Of a stretch of 64,000 bases of DNA, positions 21,548-30,428 are shown piece after piece. The position numbers and the translations under genes are program-made. Source of the DNA: Paraburkholderia dilworthii (GTDB lineage Bacteria; Pseudomonadota; Gammaproteobacteria; Burkholderiales; Burkholderiaceae); the NCBI RefSeq assembly GCF_000472525.1, contig NZ_AWZT01000007.1:148148-212147 (forward strand), in the 5' to 3' direction. The notes beneath the pieces were generated by a model, which was not told the DNA's origin, did not search any database, and saw nothing but the letters and a program-made list of their open reading frames with translations. Each line of letters starts with the position of its first letter. Within the stretch, counting starts at the first letter, position 1.

Positions 21548-22144
21548 TTAGCCAGCCAACTCGTAACAAGGCGGAGGCACCGCCTGTGCGGAGTCGTCCG
21601 AGCGGTCCGCCTCCAGAATTGCGCAGATGCGCTGGACGTAAGCCGGACGTGGCTGCGCGAGAAAACCGTCCTGAAACGCGACCACCCGTAAGCGGCCGCG
21701 CACGACCTCGAGCAGTTCGCCGGGTGCGAGCAGGAACGCGGGATTAGAGGGCTTGCCCACCGTTTCGTTTCCTTGCGCGAAGGTCTCGTAAACCAGTACG
21801 CCACCGGGCCCAAGCGAGTGGATCAGTCGCGGAAAGAGCGGCCGATGCAGATAGTTCGTGACGATCACTGCCGCAAACTGCGCGTTCGCAGGCAAGGGCC
21901 AAGGGGCGCTTTCGAGATCCGCCGTAACCGGCGTGATCAGCGGCTCGTCCGCCAACGTGCGTAGCGCGGCCGCGTCGCGGTCGATCGCCGTCACCGGATG
22001 GCCGCGCGACGCAAAGAACCGCGCGTGCCGCCCCGCGCCCGAAGCAACGTCGAGCACCGCCCCGCGCGCCGCGATGAGATGCGCCCAATGACACACCCAG
22101 CGCGACGGCTCGCCCAATCCATGTATGGCCGCGGTCGTATTCAT
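21548..22144 (-). CDS. Class I SAM-dependent methyltransferase
   Basis: A 198-residue protein with SAM motif I VLDVASGAGRHARFF, an acidic post-I AIDRDAAAL, and a VTNYLHRPLFP motif-IV region; it resembles the TehB/UbiE-like small methyltransferases. Substrate unknown. ATG at 22144 lies 17 bp after trpS. The frame extends upstream across trpS but only this part is protein-like. Position between trpS and dapA is conserved in Burkholderiaceae as far as I recall. Confidence 0.85.
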   Translation of the reverse strand: MNTTAAIHGLGEPSRWVCHWAHLIAARGAVLDVASGAGRHARFFASRGHPVTAIDRDAAALRTLADEPLITPVTADLESAPWPLPANAQFAAVIVTNYLHRPLFPRLIHSLGPGGVLVYETFAQGNETVGKPSNPAFLLAPGELLEVVRGRLRVVAFQDGFLAQPRPAYVQRICAILEADRSDDSAQAVPPPCYELAG

Positions 22145-22161
22145 CGCTTCGGCGCGCCCAT

Positions 22162-23364
22162 CTAGTTGTACGACAGGCCCATTGCCTCGCGCACGTCGCG
22201 CATCGTTTCCGTGGCGAAGCGGCGGGCCTTGTCGCAGCCGTCCGCGACGATCGCGCGCAAGAGCGACGGATCGTCCATGTATTTCTGCGCACGTTCGAGC
22301 ATCGGCTGCTGTTCGCGCAGGATGCCGTCGATCACCGGCTGCTTGCATTCGAGACAACCGATGCCTGCGGACCGGCAACCCTTCTGCACCCACTCGTGCG
22401 TGGTTTCGTCGGTATAGACCTGATGCAGTTGCCACACCGGGCACTTGTCCGGATCGCCCGGATCGGTGCGGCGCACGCGCGCAGGATCGGTCGGCATGGT
22501 GCGCACTTTCTTCGTGATCGTCTCGGCGTCTTCGCGCAGGCCGATCGTGTTGCCGTACGACTTCGACATCTTCTGGCCGTCGAGGCCCGGCATGCGCGAC
22601 GCTTCGGTCAGCATGGCCTGCGGCTCGACCAGAATGATCTTGCGCGAGCCTTCGAGATAGCCGAACAGGCGCTCCCGGTCGTTCATCGACAGGCTCTGCG
22701 ATTCCTGCAACATGGCGCGCGCCTGTTCGAGCGCTTCGTCGTCGCCCTCCTGCTGGTAGGCGTTGCGCAGTTCGTGATAAAGCTTCGCGCGCTTGCCGCC
22801 GAGCTTCTTCGCGGCCTCGTTGGCCTTCTCTTCGAAGCCCGGTTCGCGGCCGTACAAATAGTTGAAACGGCGCGCGATTTCACGCGTCATTTCGACGTGC
22901 GGCACCTGATCTTCACCGACCGGCACGAGCGAGCCGCGATACAGCAGAATGTCCGCTGCCATCAGCACCGGATAGCCGAGAAAGCCGTAAGTGGACAGAT
23001 CCTTGTCCTTCAGCTTTTCCATCTGCTCCTTGTAGGTCGGCACGCGTTCGAGCCAGCCGAGCGGCGTGCTCATGCCGAGCAACAGCGCGAGCTCGGCATG
23101 CTCGGGCACCTTGCTTTGGATGAACAGCGTGGCCTGCGCCGGATCGATGCCGGAAGCGAGCCAGTCGATCAGCACGTCCCAGACGTTCTTTTCGATCACC
23201 TCGGGCGTTTCGTAGTGAGTCGTGAGCGCGTGCCAGTCGACCACACAGAAGAAGCATGGGTATTCGGACTGCAGCCGCACCCAGTTTTTCAGCACGCCGT
23301 GATAGTGGCCGAGGTGCAGTGACCCGGTGGGCCGCATGCCGGAGAAGATACGGTCTGGGAACAT
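22162..23364 (-). CDS. trpS: Tryptophan--tRNA ligase
   Basis: Class I synthetase charging tRNA-Trp. The 400-residue protein has HLGH at residues 17-20 and KMSKS at 265-269. It is about 65 residues longer than the common 330-340 residue form: a charged insertion covers roughly 172-235 (PGFEEKANEAAKKLGG onward). Near the C-terminus four cysteines, C308, C330, C337 and C340, form C-x21-C-x6-C-x2-C, close to the C-x22-C-x6-C-x2-C motif that binds a 4Fe-4S cluster in Thermotoga maritima TrpRS. Cluster binding here is inference. It overlaps no neighbour and follows the M50 protease gene by 6 bp. Confidence 0.97.
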   Translation of the reverse strand: MFPDRIFSGMRPTGSLHLGHYHGVLKNWVRLQSEYPCFFCVVDWHALTTHYETPEVIEKNVWDVLIDWLASGIDPAQATLFIQSKVPEHAELALLLGMSTPLGWLERVPTYKEQMEKLKDKDLSTYGFLGYPVLMAADILLYRGSLVPVGEDQVPHVEMTREIARRFNYLYGREPGFEEKANEAAKKLGGKRAKLYHELRNAYQQEGDDEALEQARAMLQESQSLSMNDRERLFGYLEGSRKIILVEPQAMLTEASRMPGLDGQKMSKSYGNTIGLREDAETITKKVRTMPTDPARVRRTDPGDPDKCPVWQLHQVYTDETTHEWVQKGCRSAGIGCLECKQPVIDGILREQQPMLERAQKYMDDPSLLRAIVADGCDKARRFATETMRDVREAMGLSYN

Positions 23365-23370
23365 GGTTAT

Positions 23371-24033
23371 TTAGAAAAGCGAAACAAGTGGAGTCAGGAT
23401 TGCAGTGATCGCGCTGTAACCGAGCGTGACGAGCGGGCTTAACCAGTAACGCGTCAGCGTGCCCGTCATGACCAGCGCCATGACGATGAAAAAGCCATAC
23501 GGTTCGAGCCGCGACAGCGCGATGGCCTGGCGCGGCGGCAGCAGCGCCATCAGCACGCGTCCGCCGTCGAGCGGCGGCAACGGAAACAGATTCAGCACGC
23601 CGAGCACGAGATTCACGCCGACACCCGCGCCCGCCATGCGCGTGAAGAACGGTTCGTCGACGGCCATGACTGCGAGCGCTACGCCGAACAGACCCCAGAC
23701 GAGCGCCTGCACGAAGTTGCACAAGGGACCCGCCGCGGCAACCCACAGGCTCCCCCAGCGCGGATTGCGCAAGTTGCCGAAAGCAACCGGCACCGGCTTC
23801 GCGTAGCCGAACATGAACGCGCCGCTCGTGGCGAAATAAAGCAGCAACGGAATCGCAATCGTGCCGAGCGGATCGATGTGGCGCATCGGATTGATGGAAA
23901 CGCGGCCGAGCACATAGGCCGTGTTGTCGCCGAGCCAGCGCGCGACGTAACCATGCGCGGCCTCGTGCAGCGTGATTGCGAAAATCACCGGCAACGCGTA
24001 CACCGCGATGGTTTGTATCAGGGAAGAATCCAT
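23371..24033 (-). CDS. Site-2 protease family (M50) membrane protein
   Basis: A 220-residue polytopic membrane protein with the metalloprotease motif HEAAH at residues 23-27 inside the first membrane segment and a second metal-ligand region NLFPLPPLDGGR. This matches the minimal YwhC/S2P-like rhomboid-independent intramembrane proteases lacking a PDZ domain. The natural substrate is unknown. It lies between the YrdC-like gene and trpS on one strand. Confidence 0.93.
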   Translation of the reverse strand: MDSSLIQTIAVYALPVIFAITLHEAAHGYVARWLGDNTAYVLGRVSINPMRHIDPLGTIAIPLLLYFATSGAFMFGYAKPVPVAFGNLRNPRWGSLWVAAAGPLCNFVQALVWGLFGVALAVMAVDEPFFTRMAGAGVGVNLVLGVLNLFPLPPLDGGRVLMALLPPRQAIALSRLEPYGFFIVMALVMTGTLTRYWLSPLVTLGYSAITAILTPLVSLF

Positions 24034-24080
24034 AACTCGCTATTGTAACAATGCGATTGCGTGCGTCTGTCCGCTTTCGC

Positions 24081-24728
24081 TCATGCCGTCTCTTCAAGAC
24101 CGAATGGCGCAAGAGAACCGCGCCCTGCCCGCACCAGCACCGGCTCGTCGCCGGTCAGATCGATCACCGTGGACGGCTCGCACACGCATGGGCCGCCATC
24201 GATCACGAGATCGAGCTGCTTTTCGAGCCGCGCGCGGATTTCCTCCGGATCGTTCAGCGGCGCCGTTTCCCCCGGCAGGATCAGCGTTGAGCCGAGCAGC
24301 GGCTGGCCGAGTTCGCCGAGAATCGCGAGCGTGATCGCATGCTCCGGCACGCGCAGACCAATCGTCTTGCGCGACGGATGCGACAGGCGCCGCGGCACCT
24401 CCTTCGTGGCTTGCAGCACGAACACGTACGGCCCCGGCGTCACCGATTTGATCAGCCGGTACCGGCGGTTATCCACCATCGCGAAGTTCGCGAGTTCCGA
24501 CAGGTCGCGCACGAGGAGCGACAGCAGTTGCTTTTCATCGAGTCCGCGAATCCGGCGCAGGCGTTCGACCGCATTCTTGTCGTCGAGATGACAGGCCAGT
24601 GCGTAGCTCGAATCGGTCGGCAACGCGACCACGCCGCCATCGTTGATGATCTGCACTGCCTGTTTGACGAGGCGCGGCTGCGGGTTATCTGGATGAAGCC
24701 GAAAATATTGGGACATGGCGGCTAACAA
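24081..24728 (-). CDS. YrdC/YciO/Sua5 family protein (L-threonylcarbamoyladenylate synthase-like)
   Basis: A 215-residue single-domain protein with the YrdC-fold nucleotide pocket (GGVVALPTDSSYALACHL; later RKTIGLRVPEHAI). TsaC/YrdC makes the threonylcarbamoyl-AMP used for tRNA t6A37; YciO proteins are close relatives of less certain role. The N-terminal SQYFRLHPDNPQPR is typical of the YciO branch, so a TsaC function should not be assumed. Located 47 bp upstream of the M50 protease gene. Confidence 0.9.
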   Translation of the reverse strand: MLAAMSQYFRLHPDNPQPRLVKQAVQIINDGGVVALPTDSSYALACHLDDKNAVERLRRIRGLDEKQLLSLLVRDLSELANFAMVDNRRYRLIKSVTPGPYVFVLQATKEVPRRLSHPSRKTIGLRVPEHAITLAILGELGQPLLGSTLILPGETAPLNDPEEIRARLEKQLDLVIDGGPCVCEPSTVIDLTGDEPVLVRAGRGSLAPFGLEETA

Positions 24729-24922
24729 TGGCTACGGATAGCTACGGATAAACGGCGGACGATGTCGAATGACGGCGAACGGACAGCAAATGAGCGCAAC
24801 GCGTGACGCCCGGGCAACCGGCTGAACCCCCACGGAACGGCGCCGGACCGCGCGCGGCAAGCGGGAGTGCACGCGATCAGCCGGCTCTCGCACGCGACGT
24901 GCCGCATTGGCACGGCGCGCGT

Positions 24923-25756
24923 TCACAGCCAGCGTTCCCAGACGGGCTTGAGATCGGAAGGAAGCGGCGGCAGCGTGCCGAGTTCGACCCGGCCCTCGCC
25001 GGGCGCGTGGAAGTCCGAGCCGCGCGATGCCTCGAAGCCGAAGCGGCGCGCGACGTCGGCGTATTCGCGGTATTGGTCGGGCGTATGGCTGCCGGTCACG
25101 ACTTCGATCGCCTTGCCGCCCAGCTCGATGAATTCGGCGAAAAACGCGTCGAATTCCACCGGCGAATACGCATAGCGGCCGGGATGCGCGACGATCGCCT
25201 CGCCGCCCGCAGCCTTGATCCAGCCGACGGCGTCCGCCAGCTTCGACCAGCGGTGCGACACATAGCCAGGCTTGCCATCGCCGAGATAGCGGTTGAACAC
25301 GTCTTGCGTGGAACTGGCGTAGCCGTTCTCGACCAGAAAACGCGCGAAATGGGTGCGCGAGATCATGTCCGGGTTCGACACGTACTTGAGCGCGCCTTGA
25401 TAGGCGTCGGGAATGCCGAGCGTGGCCAGTTGCTCGCCGATCGCCTCGGCGCGCGCGGCGCGGCCGTTGCGCGTGCGCGCGAGGCCGTCGATCAGCACGG
25501 AACTGGTGGGATCGATGCCGAGCCCGACGATGTGCACCGTACGCGCCGCCCACGTCACCGAAATTTCGACGCCGCTGAGATAGCCCATGCCGAGTTCCTC
25601 GGCGGCTTCCCGGGCTTCACGCTGGCCGGCCAGTTCGTCGTGGTCGGTCAGCGACCACAATGTCACGCCCCCCGCATGCGCACGGCGCGCGACATCGGCC
25701 GGCGCGAACTGGCCGTCGGAAACGGTGGAGTGACAGTGGAGGTCGGCGTTCATCAT
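24923..25756 (-). CDS. PHP-domain 3',5'-nucleoside bisphosphate phosphatase (RNase AM/TrpH-like)
   Basis: A 277-residue PHP-fold metallophosphoesterase with the metal motifs DLHCHSTVSDG, LTDHDELAG, GVEISVTW, HPGRYAYSP and GSDFHAPGE. The family removes the 3'-phosphate from 3',5'-nucleoside bisphosphates and acts in 5'-to-3' trimming of short RNAs such as rRNA ends. Two adjacent ATGs (25756, 25753) are possible starts. The 190-bp gap before the YrdC-like gene shows no feature. Confidence 0.92.
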   Translation of the reverse strand: MMNADLHCHSTVSDGQFAPADVARRAHAGGVTLWSLTDHDELAGQREAREAAEELGMGYLSGVEISVTWAARTVHIVGLGIDPTSSVLIDGLARTRNGRAARAEAIGEQLATLGIPDAYQGALKYVSNPDMISRTHFARFLVENGYASSTQDVFNRYLGDGKPGYVSHRWSKLADAVGWIKAAGGEAIVAHPGRYAYSPVEFDAFFAEFIELGGKAIEVVTGSHTPDQYREYADVARRFGFEASRGSDFHAPGEGRVELGTLPPLPSDLKPVWERWL

Positions 25757-25883
25757 CGTCTGGAGAAGGTTCTGCAGCCATTTTACTGCAACGCAGTAAG
25801 TGAACGCAGAGCAATCTCTCGCCGGGGGTTTTCTGCCGGCTTGCTGCGCCGGCTGCGTGCTCGCGCTCGCCTTCGCGCTCGAA

Positions 25884-26768
25884 CTACGCGCAGAAGCCTT
25901 CGATCAGCGCCGCCACCTGCTCGGGCTGGTCGTGGTGCACCATATGCCCCGCCTCGTCGATGATCTTTTCGCGCCAGTCCGCGAACGCCTGAAAGCGCGC
26001 CTTGAATTCATCGAGCGGAATCTCGCCGGCGAGCGCAACGAGCGTCGGCGAATGGGCGGCTTCGACGTGCAGCACTTTCGCGCTCACCTTGCGCCACACG
26101 GCCATGACCTCGTCGAGACGGTACAGCGCGGGACCGCGCAGCTTATGCGCCGGGTCGGCAAGCAGCATGAAACGCCCCTCGCCGTCCGGCTTCGACCAAT
26201 GCTTCGCCAGAAACTGCGCACGCGCCGGGGCGAGACGCGGATTCGTTTTGACGAGACGGCCGGCGACTTCGTCGAGCGACGCGTAACGCTTCAGTTGCGG
26301 CGGATCACGCAGTTCGTCGAGCCAGTTTTGCAGACGTTTCGGCGCCTGCGCTGCATGCGAAGGCGCAAGTCCAAAGCCCTCCAGGTCGACCACGCGACGC
26401 ACCCGCTCCGGCCGCACACCCGCATATAGGCAGACGACGTTCGCGCCGAGGCTGTGACCGACCAGATTGACCTGACCGGCCGGCGCATAGTGATCAAGCA
26501 ATGCGTCGAGATCGGCCAGGTAATCGTGGAACCAGTAATGGCCACCGCCGCTTTGCGCGACCGGCCAGTCCGACAGGCCGAAGCCCCGCATGTCCGGCGC
26601 GATGACCTGCCAGTCGCCGCCGAGCGTATCGACGACGAACTGGAACGACGCCGCCACGTCCATCCAGCCGTGAAGCATGAACAGCGCTGGCGCATCGGGG
26701 CTGCCCCAACGCCGCACATGCAGACGGACGCCTCGCACGGCGACGAACTCGGAACGGGAAGTGTTCAT
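25884..26768 (-). CDS. Alpha/beta hydrolase
   Basis: A 294-residue alpha/beta-fold hydrolase with the oxyanion loop HGWMD near 33-37, nucleophile elbow GHSLGAN with Ser106, and a C-terminal catalytic-histidine region EAGHMVHHD. No signal peptide. Resembles MhpC/epoxide hydrolase-type esterases; substrate unknown. Starts 81 bp downstream of the DUF455 gene. Confidence 0.9.
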   Translation of the reverse strand: MNTSRSEFVAVRGVRLHVRRWGSPDAPALFMLHGWMDVAASFQFVVDTLGGDWQVIAPDMRGFGLSDWPVAQSGGGHYWFHDYLADLDALLDHYAPAGQVNLVGHSLGANVVCLYAGVRPERVRRVVDLEGFGLAPSHAAQAPKRLQNWLDELRDPPQLKRYASLDEVAGRLVKTNPRLAPARAQFLAKHWSKPDGEGRFMLLADPAHKLRGPALYRLDEVMAVWRKVSAKVLHVEAAHSPTLVALAGEIPLDEFKARFQAFADWREKIIDEAGHMVHHDQPEQVAALIEGFCA

Positions 26769-26849
26769 GAGCGGATATGCAAAAAAGAATGATCGTTCGA
26801 TTACAACGAGATAAGCGGACGGCGGGGCCGCTGCAAGTCGTAGGGAGCC

Positions 26850-27773
26850 TCAATCGCGGGCGCCGGGCTCGGTCTGCGCGCTGTCCGTGTCGATGCCCGC
26901 CAACGCCGCCAGTTCCGCGAGTTCCGCCTCATCGAAACCGGCGTCGCGGCGCGCCTCGAAATTGAACGGACCGCGCAATTTCGGCGCGTGATACTGGTCG
27001 GCGAGGCGCGTGTAAGTGACATGCGGATCCAGACCGCCCTCGTCGCACAGATGACGAAACCAGCGATTGCCGATCAGCACATGGCCGATTTCGTCGCGCA
27101 GGATCACGTCGAGAATCGACGCCGACGCATCGTCTCCCGCCTGCTGCAAGCGTGCGCGGATGGGCGGCGAGGCGTCGAGGCCGCGCGCTTCCAGCGTTCG
27201 CGGAACCAGCGCCATGCGCGCGAGCACGTCGCCGCGGGTACGTTCGCACATGTCCCACAGGCCGTCGTGAGCGGGAAAATCGCCGTACGCATGGCCGTAT
27301 TCCGCGAGCCGCGCGGAAAGCAGCGAGAAGTGATACGCCTCTTCGGCCGCGACCTTGAGCCAGTCGGTGTAGAAAGCGGCGGGCATGCCGGCGAAGCGCC
27401 AGACCGCGTCGAGCGCCAGGTTGATCGCGTTGAATTCGATATGGGCGAGCGCGTGCAGCAGCACCGCGCGCCCTTGCGCCGATTGCATGCTGCGCCGCCC
27501 GAGCTTGCGCGGCTCGACGAGTTCCGGCCGCGCGGGCCGGCCCGGCAATTCCGGCGGCTCGTCGAGTTGGAGGGTCGCGGAGCACGGCACGCTGCCATCG
27601 AGCACACCCGCATATAACGCGCGCGCCGCGGCCGCCTTCCTTGCCGGATCGGCTTCGCATAGCGCGGCGAGCGCTGCGTTACGCGCGCAAAGGGGCTGGC
27701 CGCCGATCTCGGGCGCGGACTGGACGATCGGAGCGGACGGCGCGGAGGAAGCGGGCGGAACGAGGGACATCAT
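26850..27773 (-). CDS. DUF455 ferritin-like domain protein
   Basis: A 307-residue protein of the DUF455 family. The helical core shows ferritin-like metal-ligand patterns: HALAHIEFNAIN, AAEEAYHFSLL and DEIGHVLIGNRWF, spaced as in diiron four-helix bundles. Function is not established; relatives occur widely in proteobacteria and some eukaryotes. The N-terminus is Pro/Ala/Ser rich. It is divergently transcribed from the gamma-carbonic anhydrase gene. Confidence 0.88.
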   Translation of the reverse strand: MMSLVPPASSAPSAPIVQSAPEIGGQPLCARNAALAALCEADPARKAAAARALYAGVLDGSVPCSATLQLDEPPELPGRPARPELVEPRKLGRRSMQSAQGRAVLLHALAHIEFNAINLALDAVWRFAGMPAAFYTDWLKVAAEEAYHFSLLSARLAEYGHAYGDFPAHDGLWDMCERTRGDVLARMALVPRTLEARGLDASPPIRARLQQAGDDASASILDVILRDEIGHVLIGNRWFRHLCDEGGLDPHVTYTRLADQYHAPKLRGPFNFEARRDAGFDEAELAELAALAGIDTDSAQTEPGARD

Positions 27774-28108
27774 GAAAGGGAATTGGCAAAGGCAATAAAT
27801 AGACAGATGTCGAGTGGCGCGCGCCGCGGAGGGTTCGTCAACGGCAAGAGCGGCGGCTCGGAAGCGCTAGCACACCTGCACGCAAGACCGGCGTGACCCA
27901 TCGAACACCCGCAGACGGCCAGGGCCGCTCGAACAGCCATGACAGGAACGCCCACCGCCCGGCACATCTCGCCAAGCGGCACAACCACACAACCGTTTAC
28001 AATACTCGATTCGACAATCGCGAGCGTCGGACGCGGCGACGAAGAGCCGCCAGCCACGCACGGCCGCGGTCCGTCCCGCGCCCAGCGAACGATCCACGAG
28101 GAGACAAC
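27774..28108. other. 335-bp divergent intergenic region
   Basis: Lies between the DUF455 gene and the gamma-carbonic anhydrase gene. A TACAAT hexamer at 27998-28003 on the plus strand could be a -10 box for the carbonic anhydrase, giving a leader near 100 nt, but has no clear -35. No structured element or small gene recognised. Confidence 0.5.
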
Positions 28109-28633
28109 GTGACCATTTACAAGCTTGGCGACGCCGCACCGAACATCCATGAAAGTGTGTTCGTCGCGGATTCCGCGACCATCATCGGCAATGTGACGCT
28201 CGCGGAGAATTCCAGCGTCTGGTTCGGCGCGACGCTTCGCGGCGACAACGAGCCGATCACGCTGGGCGCAGGCAGCAACGTCCAGGAAAACGCGGTCCTG
28301 CACACCGACCCCGGCTTTCCGCTGACGATCGAGCCGAACGTCACGATCGGCCACCAGGTCATGCTGCACGGCTGCACGATCAAGGAAGGTTCGCTGATCG
28401 GCATTCAGGCGGTGGTCTTGAATGGAGCGGTAATCGGCCGCAACTGTCTGGTCGGAGCGGGCGCCATCGTCACCGAAGGCAAGGTGTTTCCCGATAATTC
28501 GCTGATTCTCGGCGCGCCCGCGAAAGTGGTGCGCGAATTGACCGAGACGGATATCGCCAACATGCAGCGCGGCACGGCAAGCTATGCCGAGCGCCGCGAG
28601 CATTTCAAGGCGCAGCTCGTGCGCATCGGCTAA
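28109..28633 (+). CDS. Gamma-class carbonic anhydrase family protein
   Basis: A 174-residue left-handed beta-helix protein of hexapeptide repeats (SVFVADSATIIGNVTLAENSSVWFG region), with the histidine metal-ligand spots in ENAVLHTD and VTIGHQVMLHGC. Family members (YrdA, Cam-like) bind zinc or iron as trimers; not all hydrate CO2. The GTG start at 28109 is preceded by GAGGAG five bases upstream, so the longer open frame starting at 27893 is rejected. hslO follows 42 bp later. Confidence 0.92.
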   Translation: MTIYKLGDAAPNIHESVFVADSATIIGNVTLAENSSVWFGATLRGDNEPITLGAGSNVQENAVLHTDPGFPLTIEPNVTIGHQVMLHGCTIKEGSLIGIQAVVLNGAVIGRNCLVGAGAIVTEGKVFPDNSLILGAPAKVVRELTETDIANMQRGTASYAERREHFKAQLVRIG

Positions 28634-28675
28634 CCGGCCGGGCGCCGTGGCGCGCCATTCGATAGAGGAAAAGTT

Positions 28676-29626
28676 GTGAGCGACCAGTTGCAAAAATTCA
28701 TGTTCAGCGCGGCGCCGGTGCGCGGCGAAATCGTCTCGCTGCGCAATACCTGGCAAGAAGTGCTGACGCGCCGCGAGTATCCGGCGCCGGTGCGGACGAT
28801 TCTCGGCGAGATGATGGCCGCGTGTGCGCTGCTGTCGGCGAATCTGAAGTTCGACGGAACGCTGATCATGCAGATTTTCGGCGACGGCCCGGCCAAGATG
28901 CTGGTGGTCCAATGCAGCTCCGATTTGTCGATGCGCGCCACCGCCAAGCTCTCCGGCGACGAAGGCAGCATGATCGGCGAAAGCGCCTCGCTGGTGGAAC
29001 TGCTCAACGCAAGCGGCCACGGCCGCTGCGTGATCACGCTTGATCCGCGCGACAAGAAACCGGGCCAGCAGCCGTACCAGAGCATCGTGCCGCTGTCGGG
29101 CGTGGACGGTCCGCTCAACTCGATGGCGGAAGTGCTCGAGCACTACATGCATCACTCGGAACAGCTCGATACGCGCCTGTGGCTCGCGGCGAATGCCGAG
29201 CGCGCGGTCGGCATGCTGTTGCAGAAGCTGCCCGGCGACGGCGGCATCGTCCCCCACCCCGGCGAGCTCGACGCGGATACGTGGGAGCGCGTCTGCACGC
29301 TCGGCGGCACGCTGTCGCAAGACGAATTGCTGAAGGAAGAACCGGAGACGGTGTTCCGGCGGCTCTTCTGGCAGGAGAACGTCCAGCATTTCGAGCCGGC
29401 CGCCGCGCGCTTCGAATGCACCTGCTCGCGCGAAAAAGTCGGCTCGATGCTGAAGATGCTCGGTCGCGAGGAAGTGGACAGCGTGATCGAGGAGCGCGGC
29501 CACGTCGAGATCCATTGCGAGTTCTGCAACCAGCGGTATGAATTCGACCCGGTCGACGTGGCGCAACTTTTTCTCGCCAACGCACTCTCACAAGGTGTGA
29601 CGCCGGCCGCCGGGCAACGGCACTGA
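28676..29626 (+). CDS. hslO: Redox-regulated chaperone Hsp33
   Basis: Holdase chaperone switched on by oxidation and unfolding. The 316-residue protein has the C-terminal zinc-binding cysteines in ECTCSREKV and CEFCNQRY, which release zinc when oxidised. GTG start at 28676 with AGAGGAAAAG upstream. It follows the gamma-carbonic anhydrase gene and is probably co-transcribed with it. Confidence 0.96.
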   Translation: MSDQLQKFMFSAAPVRGEIVSLRNTWQEVLTRREYPAPVRTILGEMMAACALLSANLKFDGTLIMQIFGDGPAKMLVVQCSSDLSMRATAKLSGDEGSMIGESASLVELLNASGHGRCVITLDPRDKKPGQQPYQSIVPLSGVDGPLNSMAEVLEHYMHHSEQLDTRLWLAANAERAVGMLLQKLPGDGGIVPHPGELDADTWERVCTLGGTLSQDELLKEEPETVFRRLFWQENVQHFEPAAARFECTCSREKVGSMLKMLGREEVDSVIEERGHVEIHCEFCNQRYEFDPVDVAQLFLANALSQGVTPAAGQRH

Positions 29627-29860
29627 AACGACGGCTGGCTGCGCGGTCGCTTTCCGCGAGTGCGGCGGGGTCCATAGAAGAACCGGCCATACATGTCTTC
29701 GCCAGTAGTCACGCGCGCCGCCCACGCTTTCCATAAGCATCGGCGGCGCGGTATCTTTGACGTTGCAAGGTTGCGCCGCCTTGCTTTGAGTCATAACGAT
29801 ACGTGCCGCGCCTGTTGCCTTGCATGTTTTACTTAGGTATCCGACCGATCGAGGCCGAAC

Positions 29861-30250
29861 ATGAACATTCCTACTTCGTTGCTACGTCCCACTCGCGCGC
29901 TTGGCATTCTGGCGGCACTGGCGGGCGTCACCGCGTTGGCCGGTTGCATGATGGACCCGCCGGGCCCTTCGCCCATTTACAGCCGGCTGCCCGCCGACCA
30001 GTCGGGCATGGCCAGCACCGCACAGCCGCTTTCCCCTGCGGAGCGTCAGCGCTACGACTCAATCGACCAGCAGGTCATGGCCGAGCAGAACCAGGCCATC
30101 GCCGCCGAAAACGCCGCGCAGGCGTGGTCGCGCTACTACTACAGCCCGCCCGTGCCCGTCACCGTGTACGGCAGCTATTACGGCGGCGGATGGGGGCACG
30201 GCTGGGGCAGCGGTGTCGGCATCGGCTATGGATCGTATTGGGGCTGGTGA
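29861..30250 (+). CDS. Small Gly/Tyr-rich lipoprotein
   Basis: A 129-residue predicted lipoprotein: basic N-terminus, hydrophobic stretch and lipobox LAGC (Cys29). The mature part has a Ser/Pro start, a Gln/Ala-rich helix and a C-terminal Tyr/Gly/Trp-rich tail (YYGGGWGHGWGSG). No function recognised; such tails occur in many Burkholderia outer-membrane lipoproteins. Followed by a strong terminator. The 234 bp before it hold no recognised element. Confidence 0.8.
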   Translation: MNIPTSLLRPTRALGILAALAGVTALAGCMMDPPGPSPIYSRLPADQSGMASTAQPLSPAERQRYDSIDQQVMAEQNQAIAAENAAQAWSRYYYSPPVPVTVYGSYYGGGWGHGWGSGVGIGYGSYWGW

Positions 30251-30343
30251 TGGTCCGGGCGGGGGCAATGCTGGGATGCCGGGATGCCGGCTAATGAGGC
30301 CTCGTCGCCGCCTCACTATCGGCTGCTGAATGGCTGTTGATGC

Positions 30344-30382
30344 AAAAAAGGCGCGGTTCAGTGTGATCTGAACCGCGCCTTT
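30344..30382. terminator. Bidirectional terminator
   Basis: AAAGGCGCGGTTCAG and CTGAACCGCGCCTTT form a stem of about 15 bp with a 6-nt loop, between the lipoprotein gene and the converging ftsB. Confidence 0.92.
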
Positions 30383-30428
30383 GTGCCGGCTTTGCATTGA
30401 CCGCCGTCGCATTGACCCGCCGTCGCAC

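Noticed and set aside
27770..29566. 598-codon minus-strand frame opposite the carbonic anhydrase and hslO genes
   Set aside because: Shadow of two well-supported plus-strand genes; no family-like motif.
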